A stretch of 64,000 nt of DNA from Hyalella azteca (Eukaryota > Arthropoda > Malacostraca > Amphipoda > Hyalellidae), in the NCBI RefSeq assembly GCF_000764305.2, contig NW_025939605.1, forward strand, positions 96,772 through 160,771, read 5' to 3'. Below are positions 1 to 12,400 of this stretch, piece by piece. The notes beneath the pieces are model-generated. The model was not told the DNA's origin, did not search any database, and saw only the letters and a list, made by a program, of their open reading frames with translations. Numbering within the stretch: position 1 is the first letter of the stretch; the number at the start of each line of letters is the position of its first letter. The position numbers were made by a program, and so were the translations under genes.

Positions 1-299
1 CTACGGGGTGCATTTCCCCCTCTCCCATGGAGGCTCTAGATTGAAATTCCTTCTCCCCTATGAGAGACTCTAGGGTGAACTCACGTACTCACAATCTCGT
101 CGACAAGATGTTAAACTGCGTCGTAACCGCCACGGAAGGAACCATTCCCTAAGGCATTGAACTCTGACGTAGGCGTTGTTGCGTAATGTAGGTAACCTGT
201 ACACGTACTGTCTCTCAATGTTCTCGCCGTGGTTTTTCGTGATTCTGTACGACTAACTTCAAAATTTCTGGGCCAGTCCGGTTATTATTTTTCATATGT

Positions 300-480
300 G
301 CATAAGGACATACTTCTTTCATCTCCTCTGCAGTGAGTACGGACCTAGGCTCTCTAGACACCCTTATAGTAATTCAGCTCTTCCATTCCGTTGATCCTAA
401 ACGATGTGAAGGTTCGCAGGATCACTTCCAATTGCCGCACTGCGCCCAGTTTAAACGGGGTTCTTTACTGGCAGCAGTAC
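300..480 (-). pseudogene. Decayed LINE reverse-transcriptase tail
   Basis: The plus-strand text (ctctgcagtgagtacggacctaggct, aattcagctcttc, ccgttgatcct, ggcagcagtactca) runs parallel to 29360-29520, which is the antisense of a LINE reverse-transcriptase C-terminus. The reading frame is broken. It is recognised only by similarity within the window, so confidence is low. Confidence 0.35.
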
Positions 481-2342
481 TCAAAGAGAGGGATCGCAAA
501 GGCTCCATAAAATGTGATCATAAATTTTGCTACCCATGTTCTGAACTTCTGCAAGATTCAACCCACCTGTCGTGTGGCTCTTGCAGTTATTGCCCTATGA
601 CGTCACTATATATGAGTTAAGGACTCATCTATACTCCATGGTCGATAACAGCTTGCTTCTTCTGAATGCCATCCGATGACAGGTTGCGGTGTTACATCCC
701 GACTTTACCGACTCTGTATACTGTATATCACAACCTCGAGCGTGGTTTCGTTCTATTGCCTGTTGTTCACTCAGGCCTAATCAGGTATCGCAGATTGCTC
801 CCTGGCACCTCATTATAGACATTTCAGCATTTCAGCATTTAATCTTTCACTAATTCTAACTTAACCAAACCTACATCTACTTATGTTAGAAAAATTTACT
901 TTGTGCAGTAGGGTAACATGGGACAAAGGGACGACCACTGCGGGTCAAAGGCCCATAGCGGGTTTCTCGCTAAGTATGGCAGATATTGGTCCGTGTTCTC
1001 TACCGCCGGTCGACAGTTTGACTGGGATGAAGTTTACGGATTTACGTATTGCTAAGAGTTCGCGTTATTAAGTTATTTTTGAATAACTGTTTTAGCCCAG
1101 ATACAAATTTTTTGCTGCCAAATAAAACTGTTTTCGATTACTGTAGATGAAGCTTTTGAAATTACTGTGAATTATATTTTGAAAGTTAAATTTTCTGGAG
1201 ATAATTTTGAGATCAAGTTTAGACTATTAGCTTTTAAAATAAAATGTTGACACGATATAAATTATATGATACCTTGTGGGGCAACGGGCCCATGCGTTCA
1301 CGGGGCAAAGCGCCCATGGTGGGCTCAATACCCCTCAGTAAATACCCCTACATCATTAGATTTGTCTCAATGACCTTTTCAAAACTATGACTAGCTTTTG
1401 GAATTACAAATTACACTTCATATTGCATGATTTTTTTATTTGCCGCCTCAAAGCAGCAGGTTTAGTTTATAGTTATGCGTATTTATGACTCCTTATCGAG
1501 TTATTGACTCTTGCCTTGCGGTCAATAACTCGATAGTCAATAACTCGAGTCAATAACTTATCGAGTTATTGACTCTTGCCAAAAGTTGATTTCAGTCAAC
1601 ACCAATGAGCCAAAAGTTAATAAGTTTTTATGGTGTTGGCTGAAATCACGATTAGGTACAAAATATCTGCACATAATATCTGGATTATGGACGAAACTGG
1701 AACGAAGTTTTTTTCTGATCAACTAAATATATTTTTTCTAGTCAAGGATACATTTTTTCATGTCAAGGACGAATTTTTTATCGCAAGGATATATTTTTCG
1801 AGTCGAGGATATATATTTTTATGTCAATGAAATATTTTTTCCACATCAGTGATAGACTTTTAAAGCCAAGAGTATATTTTTTCAAATTAAGGATACGATT
1901 TTTTGAGTTGTTAATAAATGAAAGAATGTCATATTTTTATTACATTTTCTTATTTTATCATTTTTAACGAAAAATATGCAATTGTGATAAAGGGACCAAG
2001 GGTGGGCGCCTTGCCCCAAGCGCACGGGCCTATTGCCCCAGGGGCGGGGCAATGGGCCTATTTCAACACTTTTTACAAAATTGTGTTTCATTAAAAATTG
2101 AATAATTTTATAGGCGTCGAATTCACATCATACATTCCTCATCAGTTGTACCTTTAAACAAAACAAAGAACCACCTCGTATCAATTAAAACTTCATCAAA
2201 AATTTAGTTTAAAAAAGGGGGGGCCACTGCCGCATGTTACCGTAATAGAATTTTATGGTGAATTGTTGCAATGATGCAATGTCCCAAATGATGAATTGCT
2301 ATAGTGATGAAATGTCTCGTAAGATGAGATGTCTGGCCACCA

Positions 2343-2678
2343 TTACAGACAGCCATCTTTTAACATCTTGAAATCTTTCTTGTCCGTAATAGTCATCAGC
2401 ACCCTAGAGTCGTACGCATATGGCGATGTACAGGCGATGTACATTTCCACGTATATGCCGGCGATGAGAGCGAGGATCAGACCAGACACCATTCCTTGTG
2501 GTATTTCACTTTTCACCCTTGCCTCACCTGATCTTGATCCTCCAACAACAGCTGTTTGTAGTCTGTCGGTTAGCAAGTTATTGATCCATGATATCAGGTC
2601 TGGTCCGACTCTCAACTGTAATCCTAATTTGATAAAAAAGTACTCTATAGTCAACTTCATAGTCCGAGGCTTACGCAA
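2343..2678 (-). pseudogene. LINE reverse-transcriptase fragment
   Basis: The minus strand has about 110 open codons with the order expected of a LINE reverse transcriptase around motif B. They read WINNLLTDRLQ, then VVGGSRSGEARVKS, then the PQG block (IPQGMVSGLILA), and stop short of the usual YADD. Flanking domains are missing on both sides, so this is a short dead fragment. The family (Jockey/CR1/RTE type) cannot be settled from this piece. The plus-strand ORF over the same bases is its shadow. Confidence 0.6.
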
Positions 2679-3494
2679 AGTCTAAATACACTTCTACGAC
2701 AACTAGTGTGGTGATGCTCCAATAACTGGGACAATCAGAAGCGATTTCGCTGATAACCATGTTGTATCTTGCTCAGAAAGTTAGCATTTTCTATTTACTG
2801 TACTAACCTCTTGGCTGTGTTTTTAGTTACACATCACATGTAACACCTTAGTTATATGTGATGTCAATGCCGGTAATTTAAGTGTCAGTCCCTTGTATCC
2901 CCTTTGTAGATTGAAGTTATCAACTCGACTATGAGTTTACTGGAGACGTTTTATTCTCCAGATGATTTATACTAGCGCAATGTCAATTGGCCCTACAGGG
3001 CTCTGACACTTTTTCAGCAACACCGCAAGGACTCGGCGCCGAGTCGTTACGGTTTTGCTGAAATCGGCGCCGAAACCGGAAAAGCCGATAGTTTTTGTTT
3101 ACTTCGCTATAGGTCAGTTATTTCAACCGCATTACATGCCCCCTAGCATTTCCTGAGGGACTTCAATTTCGTTCTTTGGTTTTCGTTCTGTAGGGGTTGC
3201 TGAGCAGTGAATACTTCTTCAAACTTCAAACTACGTTCTAGCAGCAGTGGTTTGGCTGTACCCTGATCATATCCCTGAAAACATTAGCGATTTTCAATCG
3301 TAAACTCCAATGTTTCCTTTATTTTTATTTTTGCATGGTCCTATATCAGGAACACATAAAATAAAATAATTATCATCTAACAAATATTTATATTTTTAAA
3401 GGGTAAGGTTTTTATTTTAAGTGTACTTAGCCTGAGCTAGCTCACCTAGACCTACCCATCTTCCCAAAGATAGCTAGCCCAGCTATAAGGCAAG

Positions 3495-6400
3495 ATGCAG
3501 CCTGGCCTACTAATCCTCGGGCTTGCCTACCTAGGCCTGCCTGCATGCGAGGCGCAACGACCTATCGTCTTCGGAGAGTCAACGCCTTCAGGCGAGTGAG
3601 AGGATAAGAATATAGGTTGTTATAAGGTTTGAATTATTTGTTGTTTTTCAGTAAAAAATATGGGTTAGAATAAAATGACTGTTTATTTTTAGGGATTGAA
3701 AGGTGCTCTGTGATAGAAGTTCACCCCAACATAGCTTCACCCCCCAACTTTCAGGGTGCCACTGCGTGCCGTTTACGGACTGCCGTCAGCTTCTGCCGCC
3801 TATGGGCCAGCGCCTATCGTACGTGCAAGCGGCGGCCCTGCGGCACCGAAGATGCGGCTTTGTTAACCGAACCATCAAGGTGAGCTGTGGTTGCCTCAGA
3901 AGGGGGGTTACGATGACCGCATGGTGGGTTCTCGTTACCAGCGAGTTGGGTTATTGTTGTTAGTGAGTTGTAACTTCATACATAGCAAATTTTGTACATC
4001 AAACTCCCCACGAAGTGAAAAAGCTAAGGTATCAAGCTAGAGGCTAAAGAGATATAGACACTTTAGTTGAGGTCTTGACATTCTAGCGTTGATTGAGGAT
4101 GAAATTGATGAAATGAACACAGTTATTGTCCGGCGTATACTGGTAATACCCTGTTATTTTACACGAGTTTTCTTACAATGACAGCATATGTTTATAGATA
4201 ATTATCATTTTTCATATTCAATGTTCCCAGACAATCGTCTTCTCTATCAGGCTGACTTGCAATACTGTCAGAAGCGTTGAAAATACGAGCTATAATTATT
4301 ACATACAGACGAGGATACGAGCATCAATATACAACAAAAATGTGCGAGTGATGCAGGTACGAGCCACACCAAAGAGCTACCAGAAACTAATAAAAGATAA
4401 GAACATGAGAACACACAAGCTGATTCGTGCGCTTCGAAGTATATACGAATTGTTTAGTCCCTTAGTGCACCGTGTACCTTCTGCACTTGGGTTGTTCAAG
4501 CGACCTTTTAGTTGGTTAGTGTTACCAGACCTGTGCATACTAAGGCAGTGTCCTACCAGCACCAGATCTGGCCTTGAATTTGACTCACAACTCCCACATC
4601 ATGACCATGACTGATGACAGCAGCCAAGGTGATGACATTAGTCAGGAATAGAATAGAATAAAATAGAAGTGTGGAAATTGGTCCATGGCCTATTTCTACA
4701 TTTCCGAAGAAATAGGCCCACGGCCTATTTCTAGGACTGAAGAAATAGGCCCATTGCCTGAATAGGACTAAAGAAATTGGCCCATGGCCTGTTGCCGATT
4801 CTTGTGCATTACGTGACTTTATTCACAAGAGGTCTGGCCTCTTTAACCCGATCTTTCCATAACTGACTATTGATTGGGATAGCTGCTGGACTTATTGCAA
4901 GGTTCGTAAGGTGCTAGGCCTTTCAAGGCTGAACATATGTTCCTGCATAGCTTTGTCTAGTCTGTTCTTGAAGGCGTTCATACCAGAAGCGTCAACGATG
5001 CCATCAAGGAGACTGTTCCAGATGTCCGTGACTCGAAGCGAGAAGAAATGTTGTCGCAAGGATATGTAACAACTCAGTTTTTTAGTTTATAGCCTTAGAC
5101 CCTGGTGTTGGTTCTTGTTTCTAAATTTAGGGCTCCTTCTGGTGTTAGGGAATACCATATATTTGTCCATATTTCTTAGTAACAATTTTTCCATTTTCAT
5201 TTAGAACGTTCCATACTTTATGTTATGCAAACATCCAGGACTCATTCTTTCATGGTTTAGTCACGAGCTGGAAAGGATTGCTGCTCTGCATAACGCAATC
5301 GTATAGACATGATTTACTAAATACAATGTGAATACTCAGTGTTTTATCTAAACGGAAACCCTTTCATGACCGTGTCAAGATACGAGTACACTGACGAAGA
5401 AGTAGTCCCCCAGCACTGGGACCTTGTATAAACCGTGGGTATACCTGTATACTTATATGAGGTCACCAGGCAGATGTCGATAACAGAGGCTTGGAAGTTT
5501 AATAATCTTTAATCTTTCTTCATAGGGCTTGCTTTTTAATCCCGGAATCATCCTTGTTGCACGTCTTTGAACACTCTTCACTAAATTTTTGTCCTCTAAT
5601 AGCTTTGGTGACCACACGGCATTTCCAAACTCTAGGAAAATGGGTTTCCAGTCTTTCCAGTCATCTGTCATTGTGACTACATCAGTCTTGGCAATGACAG
5701 CAGTCATGGTGAAGACATCAGTCTTGGTGATGACTGATGTAGAATGTAATATATGTTTTTTATGTTGCTGGTGTCACTCAGGTTCGGTCAGGTCCCCCAG
5801 GTTCGGTCAGCCGTACTTGAAATACTTTAACATGGAACACAACAAAGGCGTGCAATAAAAGACGCTTCCGCAAATCCACTCTCTTAAATCTGTAACCTGC
5901 ATTAACAATAAATGAACGAAAGACAAGGTATGAATAAGCACTTCGCGTATATTAATAAAACTTCTTGTGTTGAACGAATTAACAAACAAATAACCAGGTA
6001 AACACGTTGAGTGCGGCACGACCCCCCCGGTGGGTTGCAGGGTATTTTTTCCGGACAAATTCCGCGATTTAGTTTTTTCAATCGCGTCTGTCGACAAATA
6101 TTTCTGATGGCAGTACTACCACATTAGACTTCAAAAACTAATTTAAAAAATTTATTTAATTATTGCGCCGTAACCTACAAATTTACTAGTATATTTAGAA
6201 TAATAGGGCCTTTTATCCGCGAAATTGGTCATTTTTAGGCCATCTGCCAGTTCTGGGAGGTCGTGCCGCACTCAATGTGGTGAAGCACACATAGACTATT
6301 TGGGTTAAAATGCAGGACTGACTAACACGGACCATAAGCTAAAAATCTAACTTCCGCATTTACAAACTGAAAACTGAAATTACAAAATGTTAAATCCTAT

Positions 6401-9400
6401 ACTTTGCAAACAAGGTCACGACCCCTCCCCCACAGGTGTGTTGCGAGGGAGGGCAGCCATCACCCACTGTAGAGGATACTTCTTCTCCTGCTGGAGTTGA
6501 TGGGGAAAAGGGCGGGCACCCCACCGACCTGCCCTTGACCTGCGGCAACCAATTTTTCGTTGAAAGAACATTCACTACAGGGGGAAAGAACGCCCCCCTG
6601 AGGAGCAACCCCTGGATGGTTGCCTTGGGGTACATGGGTACGTGACTATTTTGTACGCGAAAACATTTGATAGCTGCAATTAAAATATGATGAAATGGTT
6701 ATTTTTGAAGTGAATTTTGTATGAACTGTTAAAAGGCGCCATGATAAGTTTGTCTACAGACTCTGAAATCAATTCTAAAATGTGGCATTTCCTGGAATCA
6801 AATACGGATTCTGGTACAATGATGGTGAGATAGTTCCATGACTGATGACATCACCTCGACTGATGTCATCAGTCCTGGTGATGTCGACCTCAAGTAACCT
6901 CTGTACAATAGTTCCCCATAACATTAGTAACGTCACTACAATAGTTCCCCGTGGCATTAGTAACCTCACTACAATAGCTCGTCATAACATTAGTAACCTC
7001 TTTACAATAGTTCTCCATAACATTAGTCACCTCACTACAATGGTTCGCAATAGCATTATGTCCCTCACTGCAATAGTTCCCATATCATTAGTAACCTAAC
7101 TACAAAAGTTCTTCCATTGCATTAGTTCCTTCGCTATAATAGTTTCCCCCCTCCTCCAGTGCCGGGTCGGCGTGGTCAGCTCGAGCTGAGTTTCCAGTGC
7201 GGGGCGTCGCTGGTGACGAGCCAGCACGTCGTCACCGCCGCCCATTGCGTCCGTCCTGACGACCTAGGATTCCGCTCCCTGTTAGTTTTGTCATTTTAAG
7301 TATCGTCACGAAGGCCCAAATATTGATAATTGGATTCAACATTTACTGTCAAATAATGTTAAGTTGACTGAAGAAACGTGAGCGTACTTCAAATAATGTA
7401 TTGTTTTATCTTGATTGCCAACTTGTGATTTTTTCCCTCCTATTATCTGCCTGTTGGGAGGCTCCTCCGATGCCGAGTTATGTAATAAATTTTTCTGCCC
7501 TTCAGCTTATTTCGTTAACTTAATGTGTTGAATTGAAGTATATTTATCTTGTTTCTTCAACTACCCATTTCTGTCATCTTATCTTGCTCTTTGATGTCTT
7601 CGCTCAAAGGACACAAGCGAACATCGGTGAGTGGAACACAGAGACAGACCCCGACTGCATTTCGCCTCTAGTCAGCGGCAGAAGCTTCTGCGCGCCGCCC
7701 GTTGTCGTACGTCAGATCGCTGCCATCACCTGGCACCCGCAGTACAACTCAAACGGGAGATACAACAACGACATCGCTGTCGTCAGGCTTGACAGGCCTG
7801 TTACATTTGGACGTGAGTTTAGTTCAGAAAAACTGTTCAATTATTAATCGTAATTATGGCACATCTTATCGTTAACATCATGCACCGGTAAGTTTTGTAT
7901 ATTTGAAATCGAAGTGTAACTTCACAGTACTAAGAAATCGCTCCGTCGGGTAAAGATATCTGTCACGTAACTGTAAGTGATTATAAGTGATTTAAAGCAT
8001 ATACACAAATTTAAACTTCAGACTCAACTCTTTTCGCTTAGCTAGCGTACCGTCTTTTAGATTGTGATGGAACGTTTGTTCATGGCGATCGCTCTTCAGG
8101 TGAATTTGTTCAGTTTAATCATACGTCAGGGAAGGTTCAGTCATCATTATCATACGTCAAGACTCTGCTGTGATCGGTACGTTTGAATCTCAATGGTGCG
8201 GTTCAAGAAGTCGTCGGAGTTCTATTCTAACCGTTGAGGCATGAGGTTCTTTGTGCTGAGCTCCCGTGACAGTAGCCGGCTTCGGCCGGCTGCTACGTCA
8301 TCTTTCTGGAACTATCTTTCTCGAACTTTGAAAATGCCGTACTGTTCCGCTCCGAGGAGTTGAGCCGTCGAAAGGTATGACCAGCTAAAATAAAGAATAA
8401 CTCCTGAACACCTATAAATGCTCCCGGCATCTAACTGCAAAATTCGTTACAAAGATTTTAAGATGCCTCCATGTGTGGTTAGTGCCCCCGGGTTCGTGGT
8501 TAGTGCCCCGCAGATGAGTGGTTAGTGTCCCCAGTTGAGTAGTTAGTGTCCCCAAGTAATGGTTAGTGTCCCCAGGTGAGGGTTAGTGTCCCCAGTTGAG
8601 TGGTTAGTGTCCCCAGGTAATGGTTAGTGTCCCCAGGTGAGTGGTTAGTGTCCCCAGGTAGTGGTTAGTGTCCCCAGGTGAGTGGTTAGTGTCCCCAGGT
8701 GAGTGGTTAGTGCCCCCAGGTGAGTTGTTAGTGTCCTCAGGTGAGTGGTTAGTGTCCCCAGATAGTGGTTAGTGTCCCCAGATAGTGGTTAGTGTCCCCA
8801 GATAGTGGTTAGTGTCCCCAGGTGAGTGGTTAGTGTCGTACTACTGAAAGTGAAAATTATTTATTCAAAACACAATTGTATTTTTTGTTATAAGGATAGA
8901 AATTGCATTGCAATCAGAAATAACTTTCAAGGCTAGCTAAGAAAAAATTAATTATTTGCTTCGAATTAAATAAAATTAATTTGATTGAAATAATCTTTCT
9001 TTTGATTTAAATGTTTTTCTAAAAAATTCCTGAAAATTAAGAAATGAGACAATGGCACCCACACGATAATTTTTTTAGGGTGCAATCTTCATACCTTTTT
9101 TATCTCCACAGTTTTCATACAACCAATTTGCATCCCGAACAATTTTGACCTGAATATCTCGGCGTCGTCGGTGTTGAACCAAATGGCTCTGGCGGTAGGC
9201 TGGGGGGCGACTGAGACACTTGTCTCCTCCCCAGTGCTGCAGGAGATCAGGCTCCCTTTGGTGGACATGCAGCGCTGCAACGCCTCCTACCTGGGCATCC
9301 TAAGTGAAAACCAGGTGATGGTGGTGCAATTTAAGGTTCGGAATTTTGCTCATCCGGAAAATTGTTTCATCTGGAAACTTGTTCATCTGGGAACTTGTTC

Positions 9401-12400
9401 CATCTGGGATTTTGTTCCATATGGAAACTTGTTCCATATGGATACTTGTTTCATATGGAAACTTGTTCTATGTGGAAACTTGCTCCATCTGGAAACTTGT
9501 TCATCTGGGAACTTGTTCCATATGGAAACTTGTTCCATCTGGGAACTTGTTCATCTGGGAACTTGTTCCATATGGAAACTTGTTCCATCTGTGTCAGCGC
9601 TCTATTATTACGTGTCATCTGAGGATCAGGATACGAAACTAAGGTCATAAGAGATAAGTAAGACTCCAACTATCTAGAGAACTTATATTACAGAATGGTT
9701 CTACACGAGTGATACGATTCAGGTAAAGCTAAGACGTCGACCATTAGGTCGGTGGGTAGATATTGTCGTTGTTCATGCGTTATATGATTAGATGTATGTC
9801 TAAAATGTTATTAATACTCTAAGTGAAAATAAATTTAAATAGTACGGGTATTTAATGAACTTGGTCAGGATTATTTTCAAAATTCTACCTCCCCTATCTT
9901 TATGCTACAACGGAACATTACTTTTTATCAGCCTTACTTATTTGTAATTACAGATTAGGATTTTATCACAGTCTTGGAACTCGTAAAGTTGACAGCACAT
10001 TGTAAAACTTAGAGATTCGCTTAGGTTACCTCACAAAAGAGTAATATCATTACATGATCAGGTAAAATATAACAAAATGTCGGGAATACTCTGCTACATC
10101 CACCATAATCAATTCGATTAACTGCTATTGCGGTCGACTCACAAAATTGTAGAATTATACTCCACTAACGAATTCATGGCTTTGCTTAAAATTTGCAAGC
10201 CATCCAAACCAAGTAGATCAACTCAAGATGCCTTGTCTGTGGCTCGAGGGTTTTCAGTCGCTGCATTCGACTTTCGCTTGTTTATATACTGACTTTCTCA
10301 GTGCGTTTTTCTAGCTAATCAATCTGCTAATGAACTGACCCAGTAAATCAGTCTCTTCTTGTTGATTCCTTTGCTCTCTGTCATTGACAGTCACTGCCAC
10401 ATCGCTGCCACTGTCTCACGACACCCCTGACTTGTAGAACGCTCGTAGTCACCCTCAGCTGGTGCTGGCTCGTGGAGTCGCTTGCCACCGTAGTACCGCC
10501 TTTATTTAATCTGTTTATGGTCGTACCGGATTGCGAAGAACGCAGAAAACAATGCGTGAACGCTTCAAATCTGTCTCTGCGTCAGTCGTAGGCTCAATAA
10601 GAAAGTCTTGACGTTACAGGTAAATACTAAAGCACGCCAGGCAAAACTCCTTACAGTTTTCGGTTGCTGCTGAAATAGTGTGATTAGTAAACGAATGTCT
10701 TCTTGGATTATCCGTTGATCAGACGTTTTAGTGAGTTTAACATCACCGAAACAATCCGTTGAAAGGCTTGACCGCATGAAAATAAAACACAATGCGACAA
10801 TGTTGCTGATTTAAAGACTCACAATAATAGTCGAGCAGTCGATTTTCATTTTTAATAAAACAAGGCTGTTATCACATTGTTCGGGTGCCACAGTCAGCAA
10901 GACACTTTTATTAGAAATATAGTATAGCACCACATGACTATATAGGGTCCGCCATATTTATGGCAACGCATGTTTTTTGTTATTTCTCACGGAAACATAC
11001 AGGTGCATTAATTTTTTTTATTGGATGAGCTAGTAGCCAGGAATTACCTAAACAATTCTCAGACATATTTATTCAATATGACAACCCTTATCTTTAATGA
11101 CGGCCTCCAAACTACGCGGGAAAGCTCCACAGGAGACACCCAGCATTTCTTGAGGGATCAAGTCCCATTCTCGTGTCAATTTATACTTCAAACTATCCAA
11201 AGGACCATGAGGTGTTCTGCAGACCCTACTCTCTAAAATAGCTCACACAGAAAAGTCGAGAGGATTCAAATCAGGGCTTCTCGAGGGCCATTCATTTTTG
11301 TTAATGAACGCTGGGATGTGACACTGAATCCAGTTTAGGGTCATGTTTGAGCCATGTGTTGGGGCAGAGTCTTGTTGAAAACTCCATGGTGAGCCGTTGA
11401 AGTGTTTACGGGCCCAAAGTAACAACACAGCTTTCAAAATGTCCGAAATGTATCGCTGACTGTTTAATTTCTCCTGAAGGGACAAAAACGAGAATGGACC
11501 TCCCAGTGGCAGTTACCGCGGCCCAAACCATCACGGACATAGGATTTTGACGTCGTGTTGCTGTTCTGGTTGCCACGGATCCATCTCGACTCTAAACTCT
11601 GTCATTGACGGTTAACGCTTAGTTCAATGTCAAATTTTTTCTCGTCACTGAACACCAAGTTGTTCAGCGTGCCATCCGCAATATAAGATCCAGATGGTGC
11701 TGGCATCTTTCGAGCCTCATCCGTTCATGACGGCCTGTTAGTTCATGCCTTGTTTGCATCTTGTAAGGGGAGGTTTTTAGGTCCTCTTTGAGGACTCTAC
11801 GCATTGATGTCTGACTGACTCCTGCTTCTGCAGCCAATTTTGTAGCTGGGCGACGAGGGTTTCTCAACTTCTCCTTGGCGTTTTTGACCAATTGTTTTGT
11901 TCGGACACTTCGTTTCTTTCCTTGACCAGGTCGATTGCATGTTTCACAAGTTTCATTGAATTTTTTACCACCTCCCACACGAATTTGGAGCTTTTTTGCA
12001 ATGACTGAATTACTCTCGCCCTTTTCATGAAGGGTTACAATTGCATTTTTATCTACTGCCATAAGTCACCAGGGAGGCGAGGAACAGGACTTTGATTGCA
12101 GTGAAGAGAAAGAAGCCTGACAACCTATTTGTGAACGAATACCTGACCAAAACACGAGCTGCTCTCCTTTACAAGCTAAGAACGCTGAAGAGATGCAATG
12201 AGTCTATAGCGAAGGTATATGCATGGCATGGTAAGGTTTGTGCTAAGACTATGGATAGTGACAAGATCTCAAGTTATTCTTATATCAGTTTTGCTAAAGG
12301 TTAGTTTTTATCAGGATGTATTCAATTTAGTCACTTTCAGTTCCCTTATCCCATCGTCATTATATGTTATTGTTTTTCGATTGTAATATCGCTAATGTCG

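Larger units (their letters stand above)
1..3494. other. Upstream intergenic DNA, repeat-derived
   Basis: No host exon could be supported here. The stretch holds decayed LINE pieces (entered separately). At about 1495-1580 the phrase tcaataactcg recurs in both orientations. Short GC-rich blocks built on gggcctattgcccc occur at 1275-1325 and 1985-2065; the second is nearly palindromic. A hairpin sits at about 2825-2866 (acatcacatgtaac against gttatatgtgatgt). A perfect 14-base palindrome, actcggcgccgagt, lies near 3033. The promoter of the downstream protease gene should lie at the right edge, but no core promoter motif is clear enough to call. Confidence 0.6.
3880..6435. other. Intron 2 of the CLIP protease gene
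   Basis: This lies between phase-0 splice sites (ATCAAG/GTGAGC and CCCCCACAG/GTGTGT). It contains a LINE 3' fragment (about 4640-5660) and a small MITE (6003-6279), entered separately. The block at 4664-4800 repeats a phrase like gaaataggcccatggcctat several times. No extra exon was found. Confidence 0.7.

Noticed and set aside
333..620. 95-residue ORF at the window start
   Set aside because: It runs antisense through a decayed LINE fragment, and the cysteines near its end are not a recognisable finger.
3703..3754. Extending protease exon 2 upstream to 3703 or 3717
   Set aside because: It would need acceptors without a pyrimidine tract and would insert SSPQHSFTPQLS into the CLIP domain. It is kept only as an alternative model.
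8466..8836. CRISPR-like array
   Set aside because: Units abut with no unique spacers, and the DNA is eukaryotic with introns. It is an ordinary minisatellite.
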